This document shows positions 50,801 through 62,820 of a stretch of 64,000 bases of DNA, piece by piece; position 1 is the first letter of the stretch, and every line of letters begins with the position of its first letter. Both the position numbers and the translations under genes were made by a program. The notes under the pieces were generated by a model that was given only the letters and a program-made list of their open reading frames with translations, did no database searches and was not told where the DNA came from. Origin of the DNA: Phalacrocorax aristotelis (Eukaryota; Chordata; Aves; Suliformes; Phalacrocoracidae). The stretch lies in the NCBI RefSeq assembly GCF_949628215.1, contig NC_134279.1, forward strand, positions 66,695,766 through 66,759,765. The letters are read 5' to 3'.

Positions 50801-53789
50801 GATTACTTGACAAGTTTTGACTTGGTTCAAGATGCTTCTTCATAAGGTGCTGCATATCTGTGCTTGATCAGAAAAATTAGGTCACTGAGGATCTGTGACA
50901 AGAAAAAGTTCAGCTTGTATTTGCCTGTCACAGCTTTCTTTTTGATGAGGAAAGCTAGTAAAAAGCAGATGACCTAGTATGTCTTCACTATGTCTAAATT
51001 TATCAATTCTGCTGCAAAAATTAAAAGTTATGGTTTGGTTGTTTTGGGTTTTTTTGCCAGGTTCCTATCTAGTTCGGGACCCAGAACTTAAGAGTTCTGT
51101 ATAGGGGTTTGGAACACAACCTGAATTCTTCCTGCTTTGTTTTTCTCATACACACACTCTTATGCACACTTGTTCAGTCAGTGAGCAACAGCCTTAAAAG
51201 TGTTTGGGTAATTGACATCATCTTTTACAGAGCCTTAGGGACAGGCAGACACCAAGGTCACTGGACTTCTGGGCATTCTGCACTTGCATAGTTCTCATGC
51301 AATACTCTTGTTCTTGAGTGACTTTTTGAGAGTGTGATTATACCTTGGGTTGTCAACAGCATCTCAGTGAGGGGGTTGTGAAAAGTTCACCCTTTCATAT
51401 CATTGTATGTAGCGTAAATATGTATCATCAAAGTCAAAAATTCCTTGTGCTTGTGCACTTAATCTCTGCATTTGCAGCTGGCGTGAGGCTATTTGAAAGC
51501 ATGGATGTAGCGCATATGTGTCACACAGTACATGTGAACAAGTATGTGCTGCCATTCCCTGTCTGTGTGAGAGAGACAGGAAGGGAGCTGTGGGCCGAGC
51601 GATTGCCCTAATGTGCTGGGTGTCACAGCGGGCCAGGAAGGTGAGAGGTTGTAGGTTGGAGCCTGTGATACATGTTTGAAACTGACGGGTATGTGCTGTT
51701 AACGTGTGTAGAAGATACATACCATGTGGTATAAAAGTCAAGCATATATTACAGCAATGAATAGAAGCAGGTGGCGCTCATCAGAAACGTGATGTATAAA
51801 TAAAAGGCTTATCTTTTTTTAATCACAGGGTTACCTTAGATACACCAGCAAACAGGAAATCAATGCCTGATGCAGATTTCAGCTCCTGGACGCCCTTGGA
51901 ATTCATTGCTGAGTGAGTATCCATGTGATAACTAAGCAATTCCTCACTGTCCCTCTTGCTGCTGCATCTTATTGCATGTTCTTTCTGAATAGCTGTCTTG
52001 GATTTGGGTACGTTTTTCCTCCATCATCCCCTCATTGTATATGTTTCTAAATCCAGTTGGGTTTATTGCACAGGCTTCTTAACTAGAGAAAATTAGCCCA
52101 GCTCTGTCAACTTCAGCATCTCTACACCAGTTATTCCAACAAGGGAGATAGCCTTAAGCAGTTGGAAGCCAGAGAATCTCATAAAGCCTGTAGACAAATT
52201 AAATTGCAGACAGCAGATGCAGGAGACAGTCTGGCTTAAGGGTAAACTGCAAATAGGCATATAACCTTTGGGATTTTTTTTTCTGTTAAACACTCTTTAC
52301 TGCCCGGTCTGTGGCGTGTTAGTTCACTTCTCTCAGCTCTTCTTTAGAAAAACTTAGTCAAGATTTTTTTGTTTTCCGTCATCCACAAAGGCTTGTCCTG
52401 ATTGATGTTGCAAAATGCTGAAATTGTGTAATAGGAGGCTGAGATTTTGAGGCTTACTGTTTCTCGTTCCTCTCGGTTAGAGAAGGTGCGGTGTAAGTAC
52501 TGCATTCTGCGATGTGATGGGGAGTAGCAAAGATTCTGTGGAAGGTGAGCTGTCAAAAGGACAAAAATAAGGACACGACTGTCTTGCCTCTTTGACGAAA
52601 CCAAAGATGAATCTACATTCATACATTGTAAAGGGCTTTACTCTCATACGGTTCTAAACTCTTTTAGAACTGACACTGAAATTGCATTTACCTATTGCTA
52701 ATTGTTCAGAGAGTAATTTAGTTCTGACATTAGATTTAATTTTTTGTGTGATTTTTTTTCTTTTTTTTTAGTTGGACATTAGAGTGGGAAATGGTTTTTG
52801 TTGTGAGAAGCCTATGCAGCTGCTTGTGGCTCTTTGAAAGGGCCCCATCAGTTGAAAGTAGTTGGCCTAAAAATGTTCCGAAGGAGATCTTTAATTTATT
52901 GTGCTCCAGAGACTGCTTAGCCAGATGTTGTGGCTTTATAAATTAATTTTTTAAATTTTAACTTATAAATATTTTTTCCTTATGGAAGAATTAGGTTGAT
53001 TGGTTTGTTTTGTTTCTTGAGTTCTAAACTTTAAATCCAGCTTTAAAATCTGAAAATCTCACTGGCAGTGGAAGAAAAACATCCAGTGTTGTTAAGTGTT
53101 GGTAACATCCACATCTTTGGAAGGATGCAGGAAATCTTTTCCTGTGTGGCATTTGAATTTTGTGCCCTGGAAGCTGTTGTGTCAGATAGCAGGATGTTCC
53201 AGCATGGTGGTTGCTGTCTGCAGTATTGGAAGTGTTGGTGGGCCTGAAAAACTTACAGTGCTTTCTGGATTATATTTTGAGTAAGGAGTTTGTATTACGT
53301 TTTGATGAGGAGTGTTCTAGTGGGCTACCTAGAATGAGTGCATCTTCCTCGGCACTGTTTTGGATGTCTTAAGGCTTTCTGGGCTTCTGCTGAGACCACT
53401 TTTGCCGTTAAATAAGTGTTACAGTGGCCTGTTGACAGAGTAATGGGCGTAGCAACTCTATTTTAGCTGTAAATCCTCCGGATTTCTCTGGGCCTCTGTC
53501 CAGCTCTGAGGGTCTGAATCCAGTGACTGCATTGCTCATTTACAACATACATAGAAATCACTAGAGAGGGTAATAGCAAAAGGAGGAAAAGTAACAGGCT
53601 TTTATTTTATGCTTCCTGTCAACATACCCGATAGTAGCATTTTCTTCCACCTCACCCTGTTTTATCCATTTATTTTAAAACAGAACCTTTTTTGACTGGA
53701 TAATGGGAAAGAATCGACCAAACTCGGGGAGTCTAATCCAGGTGATAACTACAGGAGGGAAGAGTGAACTAGTTGCAGCACATCTTTGA
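44875..53789 (+). CDS. QDPR: QDPR, quinoid dihydropteridine reductase
   Basis: QDPR uses NADH to regenerate tetrahydrobiopterin from quinonoid dihydrobiopterin, the cofactor of phenylalanine, tyrosine and tryptophan hydroxylases; it is cytosolic and dimeric. Exons: 44875-44970, 45089-45181, 46572-46668, 47499-47639, 50306-50414, 51829-51912, 53684-53789 (TGA 53787-53789); 241 residues, against 244 in human. After an alanine run (residues 2-7) comes the Rossmann beta-alpha-beta with YGGRGALGS (Gly14, Gly17, Gly20). CVAGGWAGG follows, then the short-chain dehydrogenase catalytic pair Tyr147 and Lys151 in [12 protein letters not shown]. The C-terminal part keeps [17 protein letters not shown] and GSLIQV. 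All phases join without a break. It is divergent from CLRN2. Confidence 0.98.
45271..45294. repeat. (TCTG)6 microsatellite
   Basis: Six perfect TCTG units lie in QDPR intron 2, about 90 bases past the exon 2 donor, preceded and followed by partial units. Confidence 0.9.
48795..48956 (+). repeat. CR1 LINE 3' end
   Basis: The plus strand reads cccagggaggtggtggagtc, ggttggacttgatgatccta and ends ccttaatggttctatgattt, the usual avian CR1 3' end in sense orientation. It is 5'-truncated and lies in QDPR intron 4. Confidence 0.9.
49361..49460 (-). repeat. CR1 LINE 3' scrap
   Basis: The plus strand reads acagaatggtttgggttggg then aaggttatctagtccagcct and gagcagggacatcttcaact, the reverse complement of a CR1 3' end. 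It breaks off after about 100 bases, in QDPR intron 4. Confidence 0.85.
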
Positions 53790-54533
53790 TGTCAGTCACT
53801 TAAGACGGTGGAACTTCAGCAAAGGAGAAGCTATGGAAAATCTTGTCTGCCAGTATAATTTGGATGGGCTTCTGTATCCAGTGATAGTAGTTACGTCGTT
53901 AATGGAACCAGATTTCAAGTAATGTTTCTGTGCCATCAGTCGTGAGCTGTCAGCATTTGTTTACCAACAGGTATCAAGTATTTGTCTCTAAATGGAAGTT
54001 GCAGGCTTCTAAGTCTGTAGATGTCCTAATTCTGAGCATTGGATGTCAATTTACCTGTTTTCTCTGAAATAGGAATTGTGTTTAATTATGTCATGTAATC
54101 GCATATATAATGGTTGGCTTTTTTTCTCAGTAAGTGTTTCTGACAACTTATGAATCTTTCAGTAGTCTGTCTGTCATCTTCTGTCTGAGAATGTAATTCT
54201 GCCCTGCATATTATGTTGGCTGTAGTTGTAGGCAGTGTTACAGTCATATATAATGTCTTGGTCTTGTAACGTTTTTCTTGTGAATGTTCCACTTGAGATA
54301 ATGGAACTGTGTAGAGATTACTCACTTGAGAAGGAGTTTCTAATTCGCCTTACAGTTTATAAGCTGCAATCAGGCCTACAGTTGTAGGATAAAACAGTCG
54401 TTCTGCCAAATGATTAGTATGTCTTCGTGTTAGTCACGACAGTTCTTGACTTTCTGAAAAAACAAAGTGCTATGAAGAAATGCTAGAAAAAGCATACCCA
54501 CACTTCTATTTGAATATCAAACTTTTTGTGCTG

Positions 54534-54539
54534 AATAAA
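54534..54539 (+). terminator. QDPR: Poly(A) signal of QDPR
   Basis: A canonical AATAAA lies about 745 bases past the QDPR stop and is followed by T/G-rich sequence (tgtatatcgttttatgtact). It is the best candidate for the end of the QDPR transcript. Confidence 0.6.
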
Positions 54540-54559
54540 TGTATATCGTTTTATGTACT

Positions 54560-57500
54560 GGGCTGTCTCCATCACTGTAAGCCAAATACTTGCATAACAT
54601 TTTAATCACTTTAACTGAACTTGCAGTTCAGTTATGGCAAAGGACTTAATTTTTTTTTTTAAACTTATTTCCTTCTGATCATGTTGTGGTAGATGTGCAG
54701 AAGAGCTACTAGCCATGCCTAGAGGCAGGCCTTCAGCTGGAGCAATGTTTTCTTTATTTCTACCATAAGTGAAAATATAGTTTGGTTGCAGGGTGAAAGT
54801 ATTGCCTATTCTGAGCATAGGCTTACATGGAATCACTACTGTCAGTTTTTTTGGAACACCACGAAAGGAATTGAACATGCAAAGTTGTGTATACATTTTC
54901 TTTATGTGCTTTTAATTTTTTTAAAAAATGACCTTCAGGGTTATACTGGGGAAGGATTGACTGCCATGAATCAGGAAACCTCTCCCTTCCGCCCGCTAGG
55001 AAAAGCTCGCATGTGCCCATGTCACTTTTAACATGGTCATATGGCTGCATGAGTGCCTCTTTTGGTATGACTGTCCCTTTCCTCCTTTTGTTCTGCTGGA
55101 TGCAGAGGTGTAGAGGGGAATTCGTATATCCTGTCAAACCAGTCAAGAACTGTCAATTCATGAACCTGCTTCTGATTTTAAATGGAAGACTCACAGTCAT
55201 ACAGTTTGTCCAGAAGTTTCTACAGGTTAAGGGTACAGACAAAAACTGCAAGTCACTTGAGGAGGAGTGAAACACTAAGGTGCCGCTCGGTTATTCTGGA
55301 AAAGGGAAGAGCTGTCTCACTACAAGCTTACATGATTTGAAGGTTCCCCTTTGCCAAGCTAGCTGAATTTCCAAGTTGCTGAGTTGTGTCTTTTTGCAAA
55401 CATCTATTGAATTGTGTCTCAGAAGCTCCCTGAAGGGCAGATCAAACTCTAAAACTGTGAAGGGAGCACAGCTGGGGGTCCAGATGTGCATTTCTACAGC
55501 TGTATAAGAGCACAGGGCCAAGGACCTAGCAGGCTATATGGCTCGTGGATATTTTTACAGAACTTGCTGTGGGCAGAATATGATAATGCAGCAAATGGGA
55601 CCAAGACAAACAGAATCTTTATTTACCAAGGGCTACAGGGCTTTTCAGGCATCTTTTATAGATTACATGCACATACCTGGACCTTAGTGTTATTAATAAC
55701 CTGATGAAAAAGGCAAATGGCTGGTCATCGGTCATGTGGAATAAGTTGAAGGTTGTGACAAACCAACCCTGAGATTATACAGGAGGAAAGAGGGAAACCA
55801 GGTTTCAATTTTGGTAGAGATAAAAAGGTCAGAAAAAGACAATGAGGTGCAATCCATGCATTTCAGGAGGTAGATTGATTCCTCCTTCTTCGCTAGAAAG
55901 ACCTGATGGTTGTAGGAAAACCTGCAGCAGATCTGTGCTTCTGACCTAATTGTCGCAGGTATGCTCTGCCAGCATCAATCAGAGATAGGGCCTTGAAAAC
56001 AGGAGAGGCATCCGTGCTATGCAAAGGACAGGGTCCCTAAGCTTGTGGAGACCTAACCTGGCCAGTTGTCCCCTCTGTGTCATATTGCATGAACACACCA
56101 GCACAGGTCCAGCGGCAGAACAGCCGTGTTGGGACCGGTGTTGCACATGAAGCAGTGCCAGCAGTCACTCTGTGCTGCTGTACGTGTGCAGCTCTAGCTC
56201 CAGTGCCCGTTCAACACCTCACGGGTTTGCTGTGTGTATCCTGACTGCTGCGCTCACCCAGCGATTAAATGAAAGGCTGTGGTTGTTTTAAGACAGAGTA
56301 GCTGTATAAACACACAAGACGGAAGAAACCTATGTTGAATGGAGGCTGAATGTAGTAACAGGAACATTGATCTCAACAGAGCTTTCCTTCTTCCACTCCT
56401 GCTTGAAGCAGGAGAAATGGTAGAAAATATGAGCAATTTTTCTGCTCCATAAAAAGTGTCTACCCCAGTTCAACTCGTACTGGTGCCTACTGGATAAAAA
56501 GCAGTAATACAGCTACTGGAAAAAATAGCATGTTGACTGTAGCAATGTAAGAGTGGTGAAATATGCTGACTGTGAAACAGTGAATAGTGTTAAAACATAA
56601 TTGTGAATGAAAGACTGTTGGCTGGATTATTAGCAGGTGCAGGTATGAGTGGAAAGATATGAAAATGGCAGCATTGAAGCTTGAGAGTGAGAATGGAGGT
56701 GTTGGCAAGCATATGTCAAGCTTGCTGCTCAAGGTGAGAGATTTAACCTGGGGAGTTTGGAAAAAAGGCTTTATGTGGCCAGTTTCATCCTGCATCTCTA
56801 CAAACTTTATTCCAGTTAAGTAACTGTCTATGAAAAAAAGCCACTCTGACCATGCAGACGTCTGGGTTGCCTGGCTCCTTCAGCAGGCTGCGCACGCTGC
56901 TGGTGCTGCAGTGAGAAGTAGCGATGTGGTCTGTGGGAACTGCTGGGAGTTGGTAATCCATACTAAACACTAAATCCATACTGAAAACACACACACAACT
57001 GGAGACTGGAGGTCTGTTGTGAAGATTGTTGCAGAATTGCAGGATGGTTTGGGTTCGAAGGGACCTTTTAAGATCATCTTGCCCAACCCCCCTGCCACGG
57101 GCAGGGACAACTTAGTGCCTCTTGCAGAAACACAATACCTGATGAATTTCTGCTCCGCTGTTGTTGAGAACCCCTGGACTGTTCAGCACATTTTACTATC
57201 TGTATGGCACTGTTAACAACAATGTAATACTGCAGAAGTAAGAAGTTAATCCTCCTTTAATTTAAGGAATGCAATATTTATTCATTTCTTACATTTATTA
57301 AGCAGCTGAATTTACCATTCTTTTTATATAGGACTGTACAAGTGGTGTCATCTTAAAAAATTCACACGAATAGATCCAGTTCAGTAAGGCACCTTTGTAT
57401 ATAACCATCTTTTGAAGGTGCGTGCTCCTGTTTACTAAAGAAAGATTCATGAGGCCTGGGGAGAAGTAAGACACAAATGGTGCCACAAAGATCAGTCCTG

Positions 57501-57890
57501 CTCTTAGGCTCTAACCCATTTGTGCTTAACATTCTGGGTATACAGGAGTAGCAGTGTACCCCTTGTTGTTAGAAACGGGATGTTTCCAGACCTGAGCCAA
57601 TGTGTCTTTGAACAGATGATGCAATTACATGGTACATGCATAGGTGCAATTACCCCAACTGGGGCAGCTGTTACACGCAGCATCAGATACAAACGTGCAG
57701 AGACAAAATAAGCCTTTGCCAGAATGCCATGGCAGCAGGGGCAGGTCCGTTCTGTACGAATATCTTTGTCTCTTACAGATTTAGAAGAAGTAGATTTTAA
57801 TAAAGCACAAATAAGTAGAATAGAGACTTATACAGAAGAGTATTAGTAGTATCATTGCAAATCCAAAGACCTCGAAATACTGGGCAAGAA
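54560..57890. other. Intergenic region downstream of QDPR
   Basis: I see one CR1 scrap (57031-57110) and no gene. Open frames up to 107 codons occur on both strands but have no motifs or splice context. Confidence 0.5.
57031..57110 (-). repeat. CR1 LINE 3' scrap
   Basis: The plus strand reads caggatggtttgggttcgaa, then agatcatcttgcccaacccc and ccacgggcagggacaactta, a diverged reverse-complement CR1 3' end of about 80 bases. Confidence 0.75.
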
Positions 57891-57892
57891 GC

Positions 57893-59025
57893 TGTTTTCG
57901 ACAGCTGTTTGAGCCTGGCTGGACACCAGGTGCCCACCAAAGCCGCTCTATCAGATCCTCCTCAGCTGGACAGGGGAGAGAAAATATGACGAAAGGCTTG
58001 TGGGTTGAGATAAGGACAAGGAGAGATCACTCAGCAATTCCTGTCACAGGGAAAACAGACTCGACTTGGGGAAATTAGTTTATCAAATCCGAGTAGGATA
58101 ATGAGAAAAAAAACCCAAATCCTAAAGACACCTTCCCCCCACCCCTCCCTTCTTCCTGGGATTAACTTTACTCCTGTTTTTCTCTACCTCCTCCCTCCGC
58201 AGCGGCACAGGGGGACAGGGAATAGGGGTTGCAGGCAGTTCATCATGTTGTCTCTGCTGGTCCTTCCTCCTCAGGGGAGGGTTCCTCACACTCTTCCCCT
58301 GCTCCAGTGCGGGGTCCCTCCCATGGGAGACAGTCCTCCATGAACTTCTCCGATATGGGTCCTTCCGACAGGCTGCAGTTCACAGACTGTTCCAGCGTGG
58401 GTCCCTTCCACGGGGTGCAGTCCTTCAGGAACAGACTGCTCCAGCGTGGGTCCCCCATGGGGTCACAAGTCCTGCCAGCAAACCTGCTCCAGCGTGGGCT
58501 CCTCTCTCCATGGGGCCACAGGTCCTGCCAGGAGCTTGCTTCAGCACACACCCTTCATAGGGTTACAGCCTCTTTGGGCACATCCACCTGCTCCAGCCTA
58601 GGTTCCTCCATGGGCTGCAGGTGGATATCTGCTCCGCCGCTAACCTCCATGGGCTGCAGGGGGACAGCCTGCCTCACCATGGTCTTCACCAGGGGCTGCA
58701 GGGGAATCTCTGCTCTGGCACCTGGAGCACATCCTCCCCCTCCTTCTCCACTGACCTTGGTGTCTGCAGAGTTGTTCCTCTCACATAGTCTCACTCCCCT
58801 CTTCTGGCAGCTGTTGTGCAGCAGGTTTCCCCCCCCCTTCTTAAATATCCCAGAGGCGCTACCAGTGTTGCTGATGGGCTCGGCCTTGGACAGGGACAGG
58901 TTTGTCTTGGAGCCGGCTGGCATTGGCTTTATCGGACATGGGGGAAGCTTCTGGCATCTTCTCACAGAAGCCACCCTTGTAGCCACCCCACTACCAAAAC
59001 CTGGCCACACAAACCCAATAGACGG
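57893..59025 (-). mobile_element. Avian LTR-type fossil, about 1.1 kb, apparently solo
   Basis: The segment matches, from memory, a large LTR-like repeat common in bird genomes. Marks on the plus strand are caccaggtgcccaccaaagc, ggggagagaaaatatgacga, gcaattcctgtcacagggaa, repeated gctccagcgtgggtc units and, at the right end, ccggctggcattggctttat. Read on the minus strand it begins tattgggtttgtgtggccag and contains an atatttaag TATA-like box, suggesting minus orientation. It has no gag, pol or env beside it, so it looks like a solo LTR; the copy is moderately diverged and not young. Long open frames inside it (up to 268 codons) are products of the GC-rich repeat. The exact family (ERVL or ERVK type) and borders are uncertain. 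Confidence 0.6.
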
Positions 59026-61844
59026 GTGTAAGTGAGTGAGAACCTGAGCTGCTGTTCAGACTGAGGCTGCCATCCAGCAAAGCCTGACTCATGCACGGTC
59101 TTGTTGCTTCACAGAACCTTTGGTTCATTGCAGGACTGAGACTGAAACATTTTCAGACTTCACTGTGAAGTCAAATTCACATATTTTAGCAACAGGTTTA
59201 ATTAGTTTTCCAAAGTTATATTTTTATGGGAAAATTAGTTTTCTACCAATTTTCTAGTAACAATTGCCACAAAATGAAGGTTTAAAATGATGCTCTGCAC
59301 CCAAGGAAAAGTCAAGCACTGTAAATACAATGGAATGGTTTCCAAATATGATGGTAGCTGAATAGTTCAGCAGTTGTAGTTCTACATTAACCCAAAAATG
59401 CACTTTGAAACCTTTTGTTGAAATAATTCATTATGCTCACCAGGCACGATTTTTTTTTTTTTAATGAAAACCACCACCACAACAAAAAGTAACATTTATT
59501 ATCTTGTTTCTTCTTCCTTGTATTGGCTCCCTGGAAGAAAACAGAGGGGGACCGTAATAGCATGCGAAGATGCTTCAGACTAACCCTTGCAGTGTTGAAC
59601 AAGGTGAGAAGTAGGCAGACGACTGAAAAGCATTGCAGAAGTCAATAGCAAATGTCACTTGAGATTTAGATCCCTGTCAGACACTGTCATTCTCGCTCCT
59701 CCTGAAACACCATGTTCTAAACGATATGCTTTATAAATACGGCCAGTCTCAACGCTGTCTGCGACAGCTCTCTGGGGATATGATCACAGACTCCCTCTGC
59801 TGAGTTGAGGCTGATCTTCAGGAATGCCAGCAGAGGGCAGAGACTTCCAATACATTGGGGAGATGTCACTACTGCTGGGAATATGTAACTATGTTCTTTT
59901 TGGCAGCGAGGATTTTAATTGTGCCACAGCCTCTACTGAGAGGCTCATTCTCCTTTCTTGCTTTATTGCCCACAATCCGAGCTTTCTGGCCTTTCCTACA
60001 CCAAAGTGCATGAAGCCTTTCCGTGTACCACTTCCAGAAATTGTTCCATCTCTTTCAAACAAAACAAACCGAAAAATGACAAAAACCACCAACCAACAAC
60101 AACACACACAAAAAAAACTAACAAAAAAAGAAGCCGAGGCTGTGAAGGGAGTCCCACAGCAGGGTGTAGCATTACTGTTGACATGTTATCAGCAAGTGGA
60201 TTGTCAATCAATATTCTGTCACACAGCTTTAAGGGCTTGGACACAATAGGAAGGGAAACAGATTATTTAACTTCTGTACTGCACATAAGGATTGTAAGAA
60301 TTTCCTAACCCAACCAAAATAACCAGCATCTATTCAGACCAGACTAGTATTAAGAAAGGGATGGAATCTGAAGATAGATAAATTAGTTACTATGGGGTTG
60401 TGAATGTGAATGTTTTAACTCCTTTACCTGTGAAATGGAGGAATAGATAATATTTTTTAAAGTGTTATTTAGGACTAAATAAGAAGTAGCAAGCCACGTG
60501 ACATGTCATTTCTATAGTTTAATATTCATTATCTAGTGCCTCCTGTAGATATGAACTACACCACTAATCACAGTATTTCCTCTGTATGAACTTCCTGTTA
60601 AATACTGTTATTAAGTATGTATTAGGGCATTCTTACAAATGAAAAGTATAGAAAAACCTTAAGATCGGAGCTGCTGGTTTCTGTTCCTGCTTCGGCTACT
60701 GGTCTGCTGGAAGACTTTGAATACATCTCTGCATCCATGCCTCATATCCCAAATACATATGAGACCATTTTAAAGTGCTTTGAGATCTACTGATGAAAAT
60801 CAGGACATATGAATGAAATATAATTATTTTTCTGTGAGTGCAATAATAGAAGCTCTATATATGTCTTTTGTCATCGATCTCATTGAAATGAATGTAAAAT
60901 TGTGACCACAAGCCAAAGTCATATCACTTTGCTACGAGTCATATTCAGTGATTCGCAAAAGAAGTACTATGCCAAAGATTACCTAAGCCAGTTAATTTGG
61001 ATGTCACCTACCTGTGTATCTGGTAGTAGGTAGCAGTAGTTTCTATCCAACACAACAGGCATTAATTTTCTGTGACTATCACAGCTGGAATTTAAAAATA
61101 CAATGTTGTTTTTAATTTTGAACAAACCAATTACTCTTTCTACCAGCATATCCTTGCATCTTAGTGAGACAGGGCTGAGGAAACAATACAGATGGGCCCC
61201 ATATTAAATTCTGGATTCACATGAGTTAGCGTGATGGTTAGCTTTTTTCATTTAAGACCATGCACAAACATCACCTGGAAGAAGAGAGTCTCTTTGACCC
61301 CCAAGAAGGTATTTTTTCCAAATTATTAAGATCCTTCTCATGTGCTCAGACTCCCAGATTTTTCTCCATCCTCCATGTGCAGAATGGCCAGACTCTTAAA
61401 ATGCCAGCTGTTAGTTATCAAAATCACTGCATACTATCCCGGATAGCAGGGCATAGCTATGTATGTGTAAAATAAGTGCCTTATGCATACAGTATTGCAG
61501 TAATCAAATGAAGCAGTCTGTAATCCAGCAGGTGTTAATGACCTACTTTATCCACGTTACCTGATAAATAGCTTTAACTCGACTAATTTTTGTGAATAAC
61601 AAATTTTCTTTCTTCTTACAACCTCCCCCCCACCGCCATCTTCCTGTTTGCAAATTTAGGCTTATCTTCAACCAAAGTGTTACCCTGCAAACCTTTACAC
61701 CATCTGTATAGCTAGAGTGTAGGGAGACCATGCTATTAGCAATATGAGGCTACACAGATGTGTAAAAACGTGTATCCTCCCCGCTCTCAGCTTCCCTTAT
61801 TTTCCCTGTGGATTACAGACTCAGCCCAAATTTCCTCAGAAAGG

Positions 61845-62300
61845 TGTCAGGCAGTGTGGGAGGTTGAGGTGCTGTGTGCCTAATGGTTTTCTGCTCCACT
61901 TTGCCTACTGGTTTTCCTATTGCTCTGTTCCTTGGTGCACCTGCCCCGGCGTGGGACATCCCTGAAGGGCTGGGGCTGCTGCTGCGGCACGGGGCATCCG
62001 CCATCCCCTCAGGAGTGCCCCTGCGGCCGCAGTCCCTCAGGCAGCAGCCCCCTCCATAAATGCACATAACCCCTTTTGGCATGCAACAAACCCCCCCTGA
62101 GGGTGTCCCCAAACTGCTCCCAGTGCCTTTCTTAAATGTGGTTCCCCGACTTGCTGCGGTTTTGGGGCACAATGGGCTCATCCCCACAGGTGTCTGAGCT
62201 GGACGGAACCGACTCCGACCAGCCCAGGGCAGGCCCCAGCTCCCTCCTGCACAGGGCACCGGGCAGGCCCTGTGACTCACAGCGAGGGTCAGGAAAGAAC
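61845..62300. repeat. GC-rich, repeat-like segment of unknown family
   Basis: The base composition and phrases such as ccctcaggcagcagccccct and cagggcaccgggcaggccct resemble avian interspersed repeats rather than unique sequence. A 196-codon open frame on the minus strand covers it, but the protein is rich in Pro, Gly, Ser and Cys and shows no family. A decayed LTR piece is possible; the call is weak. Confidence 0.25.
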
Positions 62301-62639
62301 CAGCTTGGGAGGAAAAAGGAATAAAAAAGGTAAGCTTGTGCTGAGCTTTTGCCACTTCGCCGAGGGGTGAGTTGAAAGACTTGTCTGATGCAACTGCAGG
62401 CACGCACCGTGTTCCTGCTGTGGAGGGGTTTTGTCTTCATTGTGCTGCTAGAGAAAAAGAGTCATGCTTAGCATACAAACATCTCGAACGCCGTATAAAA
62501 AAGCATGAAGATCATGTGGAGGATACATGGGGGGCCAGGCGAAGAACGTGTTTTTTATTAATGCTGTAAGAACTGTTTAGCTGGCATGCAGTCATGTATT
62601 CAATTAAAACGTTTTTTCCTTGGTGTTTATTACGAAGGG

Positions 62640-62820
62640 CAAAGCCCTTACAGCCATCGGGTGGCATAAAACGCTGTTTGAAGGGACGGGGCCAGCTGCC
62701 GGGCTCCCGCCCCGGCGCTGGGTGCAGCTGGCGCAGGCCGGGCGCTGCGGGCGGGCTCCGGGGCGGCACGGGGCGTTCCCGGGTGCCGGACCTCTGTGGC
62801 AGCTGGTCGCCGGGGTTAAA
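62640..62820. promoter_or_regulatory. Small CpG-rich patch without a gene
   Basis: About 180 bases are much richer in G+C and CpG than the flanks, with runs such as gggcgctgcgggcgggctcc. It could be a distal regulatory CpG patch or the promoter of an unannotated noncoding transcript. No TATA box, exon or donor pattern points to either. Confidence 0.25.

Larger units (their letters stand above)
45182..53683 (+). other. QDPR introns 2-6
   Basis: The introns between exons 2 and 7 contain the TCTG repeat and two CR1 scraps (48795-48956, 49361-49460). I see no nested gene or RNA gene; the open frames present are short and without features. Confidence 0.5.

Noticed and set aside
58229-59035. 268-codon plus-strand frame and 151-codon minus-strand frame
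   Set aside because: Both lie within the LTR-type repeat and show only translated repeat units.
61813-62403. 196-codon minus-strand frame
   Set aside because: Low-complexity composition, no motifs, and repeat-like DNA.
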